DNA of 64,000 nucleotides from JACVRW01 sp963827065 (GCA_963827065.1 CAWGZM010000001.1:248001-312000), one strand, 5' to 3'. Shown: positions 1-7,799, numbered from the stretch's first letter. The notes: generated by a model from the sequence alone, not told the origin. Made by a program: numbers and translations.

Positions 1-1419
1 GTCCGTGTAGTCCAGCTTCCCGAAGACGCGTTCGACGCCCGCGATCGCCCGCGACGCGACCTCTGCTGCCGCGCGCTCGTCGGAGTCGACCGCGACGATC
101 GCGAACTCGTCGCCCCCGTAGCGTCCCACGAGGTCGTACGTGCGCACACTGTGTCGCAGCGCGCGCCCGACGCGGCGGAGGAGCTCGTCGCCCGCGAGGT
201 GCCCATGGCGCTCGTTCACCTGCTTGAAGTCGTCGAGGTCGAGGATCGCAAGCGAGAAGCCGTGGCCCGTCCGCCGGCAGCGCTCGATCTCACGCCGCAG
301 CGTGTCGTGGAGCGCGGCGTGGTTGAGGCAGCCGGTAAGGGCATCGGTGCGGGCGGCGACCATCAGGCCGGCGTGCACGCTCGCGTTGCGGCAGGCGGCG
401 GCCGCCAGGTCCGCAAACGCCTCGAGCAGCGCGAGGTCGTCGCGCGTCACGAGATGAGGTTTGAAGTGGCCCACCGACAGGGCGCCGCGCAGCTCGCGGT
501 CCCAGTGCATCGGGACGGCGAGCGAGCTCTTGACCTGCGTGAACGGCGCGAGCGCCACCGGGCGCGACAGGCCCTGATAGTCGTTCGTGAGCATCGACTC
601 GTCGCGCTCGATCACCTTCCCCACGAGCCCTTCGCCGGTCTCGACGCGCGCGCCGATCAGCTCGGAGCCAAGCCCGTAGGTCGCCTCGACGCGCAGCCCC
701 TCGGCGGCATTGCCCAGAAAGACGTTGGCGTAGTCGGCGTCGAGGATGCGCGCGGCCTCCTCGCAGATGCGCACGAGCACGCGGTTGAGGTCGAGGCTCT
801 CGCTGAGCGTGCGTGCCGCCCGCGTGAGCGACGCCTGGCGCGCGTGCCGGGCCGCGCTCTCGGCGGCGAGCTCGAGCTGGGCGAGGCCGGCGCCGGCCGC
901 GGTGGCGAACGCCCGCGCGACGTCAAGGTCCTCCGCCCCCACCTCGAGCAGCTCGCTCGCGTCCGCCAGCACGAGCACGTGCCGGATGCGCTCCCTCACG
1001 CGCATCGGCAGCAGAAGCGCCGAGCGCATCTGCTCCGTGACGCCCAGGGCGCGGGCGAGCGATGCGGCCTCGTCGCCGAGCACGATGCGAGCGCCCTCGC
1101 GCGCGGTCAAGAGCCTACCCACCGCGGGCAGCGCGCTGAGCGGCCGGCAGCCCTTCCCGGACTCCACGGATGGGTCCGCCGCGACAACCGCGGTGTGACC
1201 CTCCAGCTCGGCCACCGACAGCAGGACCGCGCTGCTCACCCGGAAGAAGGCACGCGCCTCGTGGACGAGCGTGTCGGCCACCGCCTCGGGCACGCCGACC
1301 CCGCTTGCGCTACCGAGCAGCCGCGTTACGGCATGCATCGCTTCACCCGCGTCACCGAAGCGGGCAGTGTAAGCAAGACGGTCCTCACCGTCTGGCCAGC
1401 GGGGGGCGCGCGCGGCCAT
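1..1419 (-). CDS. GAF-GAF-GGDEF diguanylate cyclase (3' end outside window)
   Basis: The frame is open from an ATG at 1419 to the window edge (473 residues seen), so the C-terminus is missing. Two GAF-like sensor segments lie at about residues 30-180 and 200-345, followed by a GGDEF domain from about residue 355. The GGDEF domain has the intact active-site motif RYGGDEF near residue 430 and the preceding DLDDFKQVNERHGH metal/substrate segment, so it should make c-di-GMP. An EAL domain could follow beyond the edge but cannot be seen. There is no N-terminal membrane segment, so it is probably a cytoplasmic sensor enzyme. It stands alone, 64 bp downstream of the acyl-CoA dehydrogenase pair on the same strand. 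Confidence 0.9.
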   Translation of the reverse strand, partial: MAARAPRWPDGEDRLAYTARFGDAGEAMHAVTRLLGSASGVGVPEAVADTLVHEARAFFRVSSAVLLSVAELEGHTAVVAADPSVESGKGCRPLSALPAVGRLLTAREGARIVLGDEAASLARALGVTEQMRSALLLPMRVRERIRHVLVLADASELLEVGAEDLDVARAFATAAGAGLAQLELAAESAARHARQASLTRAARTLSESLDLNRVLVRICEEAARILDADYANVFLGNAAEGLRVEATYGLGSELIGARVETGEGLVGKVIERDESMLTNDYQGLSRPVALAPFTQVKSSLAVPMHWDRELRGALSVGHFKPHLVTRDDLALLEAFADLAAAACRNASVHAGLMVAARTDALTGCLNHAALHDTLRREIERCRRTGHGFSLAILDLDDFKQVNERHGHLAGDELLRRVGRALRHSVRTYDLVGRYGGDEFAIVAVDSDERAAAEVASRAIAGVERVFGKLDYTD

Positions 1420-1483
1420 CACACACCTATCGGCGGAAAGGCCCAGCCGCTTGAGCCCTTTCCCCCTTCTTTCCACCCTCCGC

Positions 1484-2599
1484 CTAGAGGCCGAGCGTCT
1501 TGGCGATGATGTTCTTCTGGATCTCCGAAGTGCCGCCGTAGATCGTCGTGACGATGGCTGTGCGGAGATGGCGCTCCATCGGGTACTCGGTCGCGTAGCC
1601 GTATCCGCCCATCACCTGGACGCCCTCGAGCGCGCAGCGCTTGGCTAGCTCGGTAGCGGCCAGCTTCGCCATCGACGCCTCCTGGGGAAGCATCCGGTTC
1701 GGGTCCTCGTCGGTCATTGCGGCGACCCAGCGGACGAGCAGCCGCACCTGGGCGAGCTCGGTCGCCAGCTCGGCGAAGCGGTGCGAGATCGCCTGGAAGC
1801 TGCCGACCGGCTTGCCGAACTGCCTGCGCTCTTTCGCGTACGCGAGCGCGTCGTCGAAGGTACGCTGGGCGAGCCCGAGCGAGGTCGCGGCAAGAATCGT
1901 GCGCTCGTAGTTGAGCCCGGCCATCAGCTGGGTCCAGCCGTTGCCCTCCACCCCGAGCAGCGCGTCCTCCGGCACGCGCACGCCGTCCAGATGGATCTCG
2001 TTGGTCTCCTCACCGCCGAGCGTCTTGATCGGAGTGAGGGTCATGCCCTCGGCCTCGCGCGGGACGAGGATCATCGACATGTCCTCGTGGCGCTCGCCCG
2101 GGCCCGTGCGGCAGACGATCAGGATGTGGCTCGCCTTGTGGGCGTACGAGCACCACATCTTGGCGCCGTCGATCACCCACTCGCCGTCCTCTCGCCGGGC
2201 GCGCGTCTTCAGCGCCGCCACATCCGAGCCGGCGTCCGGCTCCGACATCGCTATCGCGAGCGTGCCGCCCTTGACGACCCGCCCGAACAGCTCGCGCCTC
2301 TGCTCCTCGCTGCCGAAGCGGTTGAGCGCTCCGACAACGATCAGCGTGACGCCGTAGCCGCCGATCGGGACGCCGCCGCGGGTCGTTTCCTCGAGGAACA
2401 GCGTCGCGTCCAGGAAGCTGCCGCCGGAGCCGCCGTACTCCTCGGGGATCTGGAGGCCGTACCAGCCGAGCTCGCCCATGCGAGCGGCTACGGCATCGTC
2501 GTGCCCGTCCTCCTCCGGGCGGTCGAATCGCTCGCGCGCGGCGAAGTCGCGCAGCGCCTCGACGAACGCCTGCTGCTCCTCCGTGAGGCCCGTCGTCAC
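1484..2599 (-). CDS. Acyl-CoA dehydrogenase
   Basis: 371 residues with the full acyl-CoA dehydrogenase fold: N-terminal helical domain, middle beta domain (AMSEPDAGSD flavin/substrate segment) and C-terminal helices ending in the FAD-binding IYGGTSEIQ motif. The position that holds the catalytic Glu in medium-chain enzymes (YEGT) is Gly here. A Glu in LNYERT, on the helix used by isovaleryl-CoA and long-chain enzymes, is the likely base instead. The GTG start at 2599 overlaps the stop of the upstream dehydrogenase as GTGA, so the two are translationally coupled. The frame stays open further upstream, but only as a shadow of that gene. The acyl substrate cannot be told from the sequence. Confidence 0.9.
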   Translation of the reverse strand: MTTGLTEEQQAFVEALRDFAARERFDRPEEDGHDDAVAARMGELGWYGLQIPEEYGGSGGSFLDATLFLEETTRGGVPIGGYGVTLIVVGALNRFGSEEQRRELFGRVVKGGTLAIAMSEPDAGSDVAALKTRARREDGEWVIDGAKMWCSYAHKASHILIVCRTGPGERHEDMSMILVPREAEGMTLTPIKTLGGEETNEIHLDGVRVPEDALLGVEGNGWTQLMAGLNYERTILAATSLGLAQRTFDDALAYAKERRQFGKPVGSFQAISHRFAELATELAQVRLLVRWVAAMTDEDPNRMLPQEASMAKLAATELAKRCALEGVQVMGGYGYATEYPMERHLRTAIVTTIYGGTSEIQKNIIAKTLGL

Positions 2600-3852
2600 G
2601 CTTGCGTCTGCGTCCCTGCGGGGACGGGCGCCCGGTCCTGCTCGGTGTCGGTCGGGCGGAAGCGGTTCAGCTCGCGCACCGCGATGACCATCTTGTGGAC
2701 CTCGTCCGGCCCGTCGGCGATCCGCAGCCAGCGGCCCTGGCGCCACATGGCCGCGAGCGGCGTGTCGTCGGACACGCCGAGCGCGCCGTGCACCTGGATC
2801 GCCCGGTCCAGCACGCGCTGGTGCATCTGAGCGGCGATCACCTTGATCATCGAGATCTCCTGGCGCGCCGCCCGCTTGCCCTCGGTGTCCATCTTCCACG
2901 CCGCGTGCAGCACCATCAGCCGCGCCTGGTTGATCTCCATGCGCGACTTGGCGACGAAGTCCTGGACGAACTGCTTGTCCGCCAGCGGGCCGCCGAACGC
3001 CTCGCGGGCGTGCGCCCGCGTGCACATGAGCTCGAAGGCGCGCTCGGCCGAGCCGATCGCCCGCATGCAGTGGTGGATGCGCCCGGGGCCGAGCCGGTCC
3101 TGCGCGATCGCGAAGCCGCCGCCGCGCGGGCCGAGCAGGTTCCCGGCGGGCACGCGGCAGTCCTCGTAGAGCACCTCCCAGTGGCCCGGGCCCTCGTCGT
3201 GGCCCATCACCGGCACCGGGCGAACGCCGGTGAAGCCCGGCGTGTCGACCGGGACGAGGATCATCGACGCGCGCTTGTGCGGGGGCGCGTCCGGGTCGGT
3301 CACGACCATCGCGATCGAGACGTCTGAGCCGTTGTAGCCCGACGTGAACCACTTGTGCCCGTTGATGACCCACTCGTCGCCCTCAAGCTCGGCGCGCGTG
3401 ACGAGGCCGGTGGGATCGGAGCCCGCAGTGTTGGGCTCGGTCATCGAAAAACAGGAGCGCGTGTCGCCCTCGAGGAGCGGCTGCAACCAGCGCTCCTTCT
3501 GCTCGTCGGTCCCGTGCTCGGCGAGGATCTCCATGTTGCCTGTGTCGGGAGCGGCGCAGTTGAAGACCATCGGCGCGACGCCGCTGCGGCCCATCTGCTC
3601 GCAGAGCATCCCGTACTCCCAGTTCAGGAGCCCGGGGCCGTAGCGATCGTCCGGCATGAAGAGGTTCCAGAGCCCTTCGGCGCGCGCGCGCTCGCGCAGG
3701 TCGACCAGAATCGCCGGATAAGCGGTGCCCGCGTCGACCTCGCGGTCGAGGGCCTCGAGCGCCTCGTGCTCGACGGGGTCGACGTGCTCGCGCATGAAGT
3801 CGCGGACCCGGTCGAGGAGGGTGGCGACGCGCTCCGACGGTTCGAATTCCAT
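2596..3852 (-). CDS. Acyl-CoA dehydrogenase (ACAD10/11-like)
   Basis: 418 residues, acyl-CoA dehydrogenase family. Visible landmarks are the flavin/substrate segment CFSMTEPNTAGSD near residue 140 and the C-terminal ADGPDEVHKM segment, a form typical of the ACAD10/11-like branch. It probably oxidises an acyl-CoA at the alpha-beta bond and passes electrons to ETF. It is first in a two-gene operon with the dehydrogenase at 1484-2599 (GTGA overlap), suggesting either a heteromer or two steps of one catabolic route. A -10-like TAGGCT lies 7 bases before the ATG at 3852, so the mRNA is probably leaderless. Confidence 0.9.
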   Translation of the reverse strand: MEFEPSERVATLLDRVRDFMREHVDPVEHEALEALDREVDAGTAYPAILVDLRERARAEGLWNLFMPDDRYGPGLLNWEYGMLCEQMGRSGVAPMVFNCAAPDTGNMEILAEHGTDEQKERWLQPLLEGDTRSCFSMTEPNTAGSDPTGLVTRAELEGDEWVINGHKWFTSGYNGSDVSIAMVVTDPDAPPHKRASMILVPVDTPGFTGVRPVPVMGHDEGPGHWEVLYEDCRVPAGNLLGPRGGGFAIAQDRLGPGRIHHCMRAIGSAERAFELMCTRAHAREAFGGPLADKQFVQDFVAKSRMEINQARLMVLHAAWKMDTEGKRAARQEISMIKVIAAQMHQRVLDRAIQVHGALGVSDDTPLAAMWRQGRWLRIADGPDEVHKMVIAVRELNRFRPTDTEQDRAPVPAGTQTQA

Positions 3853-3878
3853 GCGCCGCAGCCTACCGGCGGCCGCCC

Positions 3879-4286
3879 TCAGCCGCCCTGCTGAATGAGC
3901 CAGGCGACGAGCGCCGCAGCGCCCCCGCCGAGGAGCACGACGACGAGCAGCACGAGCGGATTCGGCCGCGACGCCTGAGCGTCCTCAGCCGGGGCAAGAT
4001 CGGCCTGAAGGAGGACGTCGCGCGCCGCCTCGGCGCCCGCCAGCGGCACCATCACGTCGCGCGGCCCGGCGGCGAGGAAGTCAGGCACGTCGAAGCCCGC
4101 CGTACGGCGCAGCATGCTGGGCACGCCCTCCTCCAGCAGGATGTTCTGGATGAACTCAGCCTCGGCCTGGTTGCGACCGCCCGCCACGCGCACCAGTCGG
4201 CCCTCGGTGTAGACCGGGTTGACCTTGCGGGCGCGCCCGTGCGCCTCGCTCAGCGGATCCTCGAGCGGCTCGCCGCCGAGCGGCAT
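3879..4286 (-). CDS. DUF2007-like protein with C-terminal membrane segment, probable N-terminal zinc ribbon
   Basis: 135 residues from the ATG. The middle part (GRNQAEAEFIQNILLEEGVPSMLRR to about residue 90) resembles the small DUF2007 fold, a putative signal-transducing module. One hydrophobic helix (LVLLVVVLLGGGAAALVAWL) ends the protein. Upstream of the ATG the same frame is open and encodes a perfect zinc ribbon, C-P-S-C then C-A-G-C with 11 residues between the pairs (4287-4349), but no ATG, GTG or TTG precedes it. The true start may be non-canonical, coupled to the JAMM stop at 4351, or the ribbon may be untranslated. The role is unknown. Confidence 0.65.
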   Translation of the reverse strand: MPLGGEPLEDPLSEAHGRARKVNPVYTEGRLVRVAGGRNQAEAEFIQNILLEEGVPSMLRRTAGFDVPDFLAAGPRDVMVPLAGAEAARDVLLQADLAPAEDAQASRPNPLVLLVVVLLGGGAAALVAWLIQQGG

Positions 4287-4350
4287 GCCACAGCCCGCGC
4301 AGAAAGGTCCGGCGTCGTGCCGCGGCAGCCCGCACGAGGGACAGGTGAGC

Positions 4351-4743
4351 TCAGGTGCCGACGACGAGCTCCTCCTCCTTAACCGCTTCGTCGGCGATCC
4401 TCCATGCGCGCACGGCGGGCGCGTCGCCGTTCTCGAGCGAGACGATCAGGTAGGTCCAGTGCGGGTATGTCGCGAGGTTGATGTCGGTCTGCGACGGCTC
4501 GGCGGGGCTGCGCGGGTGCGAGTGGTAGATGCCGACCTCGTAACCCTCGTCGTCGAGCTCGTTGGCCGCAAACAGGCTCTTGTTGTCGAGTGAGTACCCG
4601 TACGGCGAGCGCCGCTCGTTCTCGGCGCGGAACACCTCCTGCACCTCGCCCTCGCGCGCGCTCAGGTAGCCGCAGCACTCGTTGGGCGCCTCATCGCGCG
4701 CGTGCGCGACGAGCTCGTCCCAGTGGGCCCGCGAGATGCGCAT
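4351..4743 (-). CDS. JAMM/MPN metallopeptidase, CysO-cysteine hydrolase-like (Mec)
   Basis: 130 residues, one JAMM (MPN+) domain. The zinc and catalytic residues are all present: Glu22 in NECCG and the HSHPRSPAEPSQTD motif (H-x-H-P, Ser, Asp) near residue 70. In Mycobacterium tuberculosis the related Mec protein is encoded with cysO and cysM and frees cysteine from CysO-cysteine. Here cysM and cysO lie 1.4 and 5.4 kb away on the same strand, so that job is likely. It may also trim the CysO precursor, which has four residues after its diglycine. The ATG at 4743 has TAGCCT 7 bases upstream, giving a probable leaderless mRNA. The longer open frame upstream is not needed. Confidence 0.85.
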   Translation of the reverse strand: MRISRAHWDELVAHARDEAPNECCGYLSAREGEVQEVFRAENERRSPYGYSLDNKSLFAANELDDEGYEVGIYHSHPRSPAEPSQTDINLATYPHWTYLIVSLENGDAPAVRAWRIADEAVKEEELVVGT

Positions 4744-4767
4744 GGCACGAAGGCTAGTGTGCGGCCG
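4744..4767. promoter_or_regulatory. Compact divergent promoter with two overlapping -10 boxes
   Basis: Only 24 bp separate the divergent JAMM gene (ATG 4743, minus) and ferritin-like gene (ATG 4768, plus). On the plus strand TAGTGT (4755-4760) is followed by 7 bases and then ATG. On the minus strand TAGCCT (4756-4751) is also followed by 7 bases and then ATG. There is no Shine-Dalgarno sequence and no room for one, so both messages are inferred to be leaderless. Confidence 0.55.
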
Positions 4768-5313
4768 ATGGCTGCCGGGGTCACTCGACGCGCCGCCCTG
4801 GGCGGAGGCGCCGCGCTGGTGCTCGCCTCCTGCGGTGGCGGTGACCCGCCGCCGTCCGACGGACCCCGGCCGGGCTCGGGCGCCGGGTTGCTCGGCTCGC
4901 TGCTCGCGCTCGAGCGCGCGGTCATCGCGGCCTATTCGGCCTCGGCCGCCGTGCTGGGTGGCGAGGCTCTGCGCCTCTCGCGCGAGATCCGCGCGCGCGA
5001 GGAAGATCACGTGCGCCGGCTCGAGCAGGCGATCCGCGAGCTTGGCGGCGACCCGCCGCCCGGCCGCGCCGCCTCCGAGTACGAGCGGACCTTCCCGCGG
5101 CTGAACGCCGGGGCCGACGCCCTGCGCTTCCTCGAGGACCTGGAGGAGCGGCAGGTGCGGGCCTACCTCGAGGCGCTCGCCGAGCTGCCCGAGCTCGAGC
5201 TTCGCACGATGGCGTCGGAGATCGGCGCCGACGAGGGAGAGCAGCTCGCCGTCGTGCGCGTGCTCGGCGGGGGGCCCGCCTCACCGCACCCGTTCGAGAC
5301 GGGGGCGCTGTGA
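4768..5313 (+). CDS. Tat-exported ferritin-like lipoprotein
   Basis: 181 residues. The N-terminus VTRRAALGGGAALVLASC has a twin-arginine and a lipobox (L-A-S-C), so it is probably folded, exported by Tat and lipid-anchored. The rest is a helical ferritin-like domain with paired helices carrying conserved Glu residues (ALERAVIAAYSAS, EEDHVRRLE, EERQVRAYLE). Members of this fold can bind two metal ions, but a complete di-iron site cannot be shown here. The ATG at 4768 was chosen over an upstream in-frame start because it puts the RR motif at the N-terminus and fits a -10 box 7 bases before. It overlaps the next, similar gene by 4 bp. Confidence 0.75.
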   Translation: MAAGVTRRAALGGGAALVLASCGGGDPPPSDGPRPGSGAGLLGSLLALERAVIAAYSASAAVLGGEALRLSREIRAREEDHVRRLEQAIRELGGDPPPGRAASEYERTFPRLNAGADALRFLEDLEERQVRAYLEALAELPELELRTMASEIGADEGEQLAVVRVLGGGPASPHPFETGAL

Positions 5314-5819
5314 ACGCGACCCGCCGCGCCCTGTTCGGCGCGACGGCGGCGGTGGCCCTGGGCGCGGCCGCTCCGGCCCTCGGCCAGGACGGGCGCTCGG
5401 ACAGCGAGATACTCGAGGAGCTGCTCGCGCTGGAGAGCCGGCTCGAGAGCGCGTATGAGGCCGCGCTCCGGCGCGAGGCGATCGACGCCGGGCTCGGCGA
5501 GCTGCTGCGCGACCAGGAGCGCGAGCACATCCGCGGCCTCGAGCAGTCGCTCGGCACGCTCGGCGAGCGCTCGCCGCGAGCCACGGTGCCGCCGCCGGAG
5601 CTTGGGGCGGCGCTCCGGAGCCGCGCAGCCTTCGCGCGCTTCGCGCTCGATCTCGAGGCCCAGGCGATCTCCGCCTACGTGAAGGCGGCGGCCGAGATCC
5701 GGCGGCCCGGCCTGCGCCGCCCGCTCGGTTCGATCATGGCGTGCGAGGCCGCCCACGAGGTGGCGCTCCGGGCCGCAGCCGGGCTGCCGCTGCTGGCGGG
5801 CACGGGCGGACGCGAGTAG
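5310..5819 (+). CDS. Tat-exported ferritin-like protein
   Basis: 169 residues with a twin-arginine signal (NATRRALFGATAAVALGAAAPALG) and a likely signal-peptidase I site after Ala. The mature part has the same helical ferritin-like layout as the previous gene (ALESRLESAYEAALRR, DQEREHIRGLEQ, DLEAQAISAYVKAA). The GTG start overlaps the preceding stop as GTGA, so the two are coupled and probably arose by duplication. With tatA immediately downstream, the cluster looks like a Tat component travelling with its substrates. Substrate and metal content are unknown. Confidence 0.75.
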   Translation: MNATRRALFGATAAVALGAAAPALGQDGRSDSEILEELLALESRLESAYEAALRREAIDAGLGELLRDQEREHIRGLEQSLGTLGERSPRATVPPPELGAALRSRAAFARFALDLEAQAISAYVKAAAEIRRPGLRRPLGSIMACEAAHEVALRAAAGLPLLAGTGGRE

Positions 5820-5824
5820 CCTCC

Positions 5825-6040
5825 ATGGGGATGGGCTTCATCACCGCACCCGGGCCGCTCGAGCTGCTCGTGATCCTCGTCGTGGCACTGCTCGTGCTCG
5901 GCCCGAAGCGCCTGCCCGAGGCCGCCCGCTCGGTGGGGCGCGGAATGCGCGAGCTGAAGGACTCGCTCGCCGGCGTGAACGATGACGACGACGAGGACGA
6001 GCGCGACCACGAGCGCGAGCGCTCGGAGCGCGTCGCTTAG
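5825..6040 (+). CDS. tatA: Twin-arginine translocase subunit TatA
   Basis: 71 residues. It has one N-terminal membrane helix (LELLVILVVALLVLGP), the F/L-GPKRLPEAARSVGRGMRELK amphipathic helix typical of TatA/Hcf106, and a very acidic tail (DDDDEDERDHERERSE). It should form part of the Tat pore for folded, twin-arginine proteins. It starts 5 bp after the second of two Tat-signal ferritin-like genes, so they are probably co-transcribed. TatB is the alternative, but the short length favours TatA. No tatC is in the window. Confidence 0.85.
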   Translation: MGMGFITAPGPLELLVILVVALLVLGPKRLPEAARSVGRGMRELKDSLAGVNDDDDEDERDHERERSERVA

Positions 6041-6044
6041 TGCA

Positions 6045-6130
6045 GCGACCGGCCAGGTGCCACAGGGGCTAGCAAGCCCTGCGCAGCCGGCCGAGCCGGC
6101 TGCTTCGGCGCCTGGGGCGCGAGCCCCCGG
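6045..6130. repeat. Palindromic repeat element, copy 1 (related copy inside the rhodanese-E1 gene)
   Basis: Two segments here match a second copy at 11583-11628 read on the minus strand: GCGACCGGCCAGGTGCC at 6045-6061 (one mismatch) and CTGGGGCGCGAGCCCCC at 6112-6128 (one base shorter than the other copy). The middle parts differ. This suggests a dispersed REP-like element family rather than chance, but only two copies are visible. Confidence 0.45.
6083..6103. terminator. Bidirectional hairpin between tatA and cysM
   Basis: A perfect 9-bp stem (GCAGCCGGC and its complement) with a 3-base loop lies between the convergent tatA and cysM genes. It has no T-run. Position and stability suggest a shared terminator for both strands. 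A second repeat-like palindrome follows at 6112-6128. Confidence 0.6.
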
Positions 6131-6136
6131 CTGCCA

Positions 6137-7111
6137 TCACCAGAAAGAGGCTGTCTCGAGGACGCCCTCGGCCTCGAGCTGCTCGACGGTCTTCGTGTAG
6201 ACGCCCGAGCTCAGGTACTTCCAGCCGTCGTCGGGCACCACGAAGACGACGTTGCCCTCGTCGAGCTCGCCGGCGACGCGCACGCAGATCGAGGCGATCG
6301 CTCCCGCCGAGACGCCGACGAACATGCCCTCGTCCTCGAGCATCTTCTTCGTCCAGACGACGGCGTCGCGGTTCGAGACGAAGATCTTCCGGTCGAGCAG
6401 CGAGAGGTCGATGATCGGCGGGATGTAGCCGTCCTCGAGTGAGCGCAGCCCCTGGACGAGCTCGCCCTGGAGCGGCTCCGCGGCCACGATCATCGTGTCC
6501 GGGTCCTCCTCCTTGAGGCGCCGGGCGTTGCCCATGAGCGTGCCGCCGGTGCCGAGGCCGGCGACGAAGGCGGTGACCTCGTCGAGCTCCTCGAGGATCT
6601 CGACGGCGGTGCCGTGGTAGTGCGCGTCGGGGTTGGCCTGGTTGCCGTACTGGTACGGCATGTAGTAGCTCGCGTCGGCCTCCGCCATCTCGAGCGCCAT
6701 CGCGACGGCGCCGTTCGAGCCCTGCTCACCGGGCGAGTAGACGATCTCCGCGCCGTGCATCTTGAGGAGCTGGGTGCGCTCGACGGTCACGTTGTCCGGC
6801 ATCACGACCTTGAGCGGGTAGCCCTTGCGGCTGCAGATCATGGCGAGCGAGATCCCCGTGTTGCCGGACGTCGGCTCGAGGATCGTCTGGCCGGGCGCGA
6901 TCAGGCCCTCCTCCTCCGCGCGCTCGATCAGCGAGCGGGCCACGCGGTCCTTGACCGAGCCGGTCGGGTTGTAGCTCTCGAGCTTCGCGTAGATGCGGAC
7001 GCCGGGCTTCGGGCTGAGCCGCTTCAGCTCGACGAGCGGCGTGTTGCCGATCGCCTGGATGATGTCGCCGTACTTGCCTCCGCACGGCTTGGTGTCGAGC
7101 CCCCCCAGCAT
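6137..7111 (-). CDS. cysM: Cysteine synthase CysM, CysO-dependent O-phosphoserine sulfhydrylase type
   Basis: 324 residues, PLP-dependent beta-family synthase. The PLP lysine is Lys54 in NPTGSVKDR, with the substrate loop PTSGNTGISLAM and phosphate loop GLGTGGTLMG. Several stretches are those of M. tuberculosis CysM: VAGLGTxGTLMG, the C-terminal GWKYLSSGVY, and an Arg in GLRSL aligning with the one credited with O-phosphoserine selectivity. It should join O-phosphoserine with sulfur delivered as CysO thiocarboxylate. cysO and the E1-like gene are 3-4 kb upstream on the same strand. It is second in an operon, 4 bp after the isochorismatase-family gene, and also has its own possible -10 (TACACT) before the ATG. 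Confidence 0.88.
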   Translation of the reverse strand: MLGGLDTKPCGGKYGDIIQAIGNTPLVELKRLSPKPGVRIYAKLESYNPTGSVKDRVARSLIERAEEEGLIAPGQTILEPTSGNTGISLAMICSRKGYPLKVVMPDNVTVERTQLLKMHGAEIVYSPGEQGSNGAVAMALEMAEADASYYMPYQYGNQANPDAHYHGTAVEILEELDEVTAFVAGLGTGGTLMGNARRLKEEDPDTMIVAAEPLQGELVQGLRSLEDGYIPPIIDLSLLDRKIFVSNRDAVVWTKKMLEDEGMFVGVSAGAIASICVRVAGELDEGNVVFVVPDDGWKYLSSGVYTKTVEQLEAEGVLETASFW

Positions 7112-7115
7112 TGCT

Positions 7116-7763
7116 TCAGAAAGTGTAGTGCGCCGCCTCGGCCGGCACCAGGGCCTGAAGGATGACCTCGGAGGGCTCCACGCGGCCGAACTTCATAGCC
7201 ACGTTTCGGAGCGTCGCCGCCTGCAGCTCGGGGTCGAACGAGGACACGCCGTCGGACACCAGCACCATCTCGAGCTCGCGGTGGAAGCCCTCGCGCACCG
7301 TCTCCTCGACGCAGATCTGCGTGACCGTGCCGGTGACCACGACCTGATCCACCCCGTGGGCGCGCAGGGCCCCTTCGAGGGCCGTGTTGTGGAAGCCGCC
7401 GTAGCCGTACTTGTCGACCACGCGCTCCCCGGCACGCGGCGCCAGCTCGTCGATCACCGCGTGGCCCTCGAGCGGCCCCGCCGCGTCGGCGTACTCGCGC
7501 AGCTCACCGGGCCAGCACGAGCGCAGCTCCGGTCCGCACTCGGGGGACCACCTCCACAGCAGCGTGCGCTGCGGCCCGGCCGTGAAGCGCGTGTAGAGGA
7601 CGGGCCGACCGGCTGCACGGAAGGCCTCGAGCAGCGAGGCGATCACCGGAATCGTCGCGCGCGCGTCCGGCACCTCCTGCGGAGCGCCCTCGCGGACGAA
7701 GTCGTTCTGCATGTCGACGACGAGCAACCCCATCCGGGTGGTGTCGAGCACGAACGGCTCCAC
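7116..7763 (-). CDS. Isochorismatase-family cysteine hydrolase
   Basis: 215 residues, alpha/beta isochorismatase-like fold. The catalytic triad of the cysteine hydrolase branch is visible: Asp in VVDMQNDF near residue 17, Lys in VVDKYGYGG near residue 125, and Cys in VTQICVEETVREG near residue 160. Relatives hydrolyse nicotinamide, ureidoacrylate or N-carbamoyl compounds; the substrate here is unclear. The GTG at 7763 is supported by TACGCT 6 bases upstream, a leaderless pattern, and by the family N-terminus. It lies 4 bp before cysM in one operon and is divergent from the M1 peptidase gene. A role in cysteine metabolism is only suggested by position. Confidence 0.82.
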   Translation of the reverse strand: MEPFVLDTTRMGLLVVDMQNDFVREGAPQEVPDARATIPVIASLLEAFRAAGRPVLYTRFTAGPQRTLLWRWSPECGPELRSCWPGELREYADAAGPLEGHAVIDELAPRAGERVVDKYGYGGFHNTALEGALRAHGVDQVVVTGTVTQICVEETVREGFHRELEMVLVSDGVSSFDPELQAATLRNVAMKFGRVEPSEVILQALVPAEAAHYTF

Positions 7764-7799
7764 GCATGCAGCGTACCCGGGTTGGGTACTGAGATTCTC

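Noticed and set aside
151..1509. Long plus-strand open frame opposite the GAF-GGDEF gene
   Set aside because: High-GC shadow: Arg/Ala/His-rich translation with no fold, while the minus strand reads a complete two-GAF plus GGDEF protein.
6993..7799. N-terminal extension of the M1 peptidase frame on the plus strand
   Set aside because: It is antisense to cysM and the isochorismatase-like gene. The signal peptide at 7800 marks the real start.
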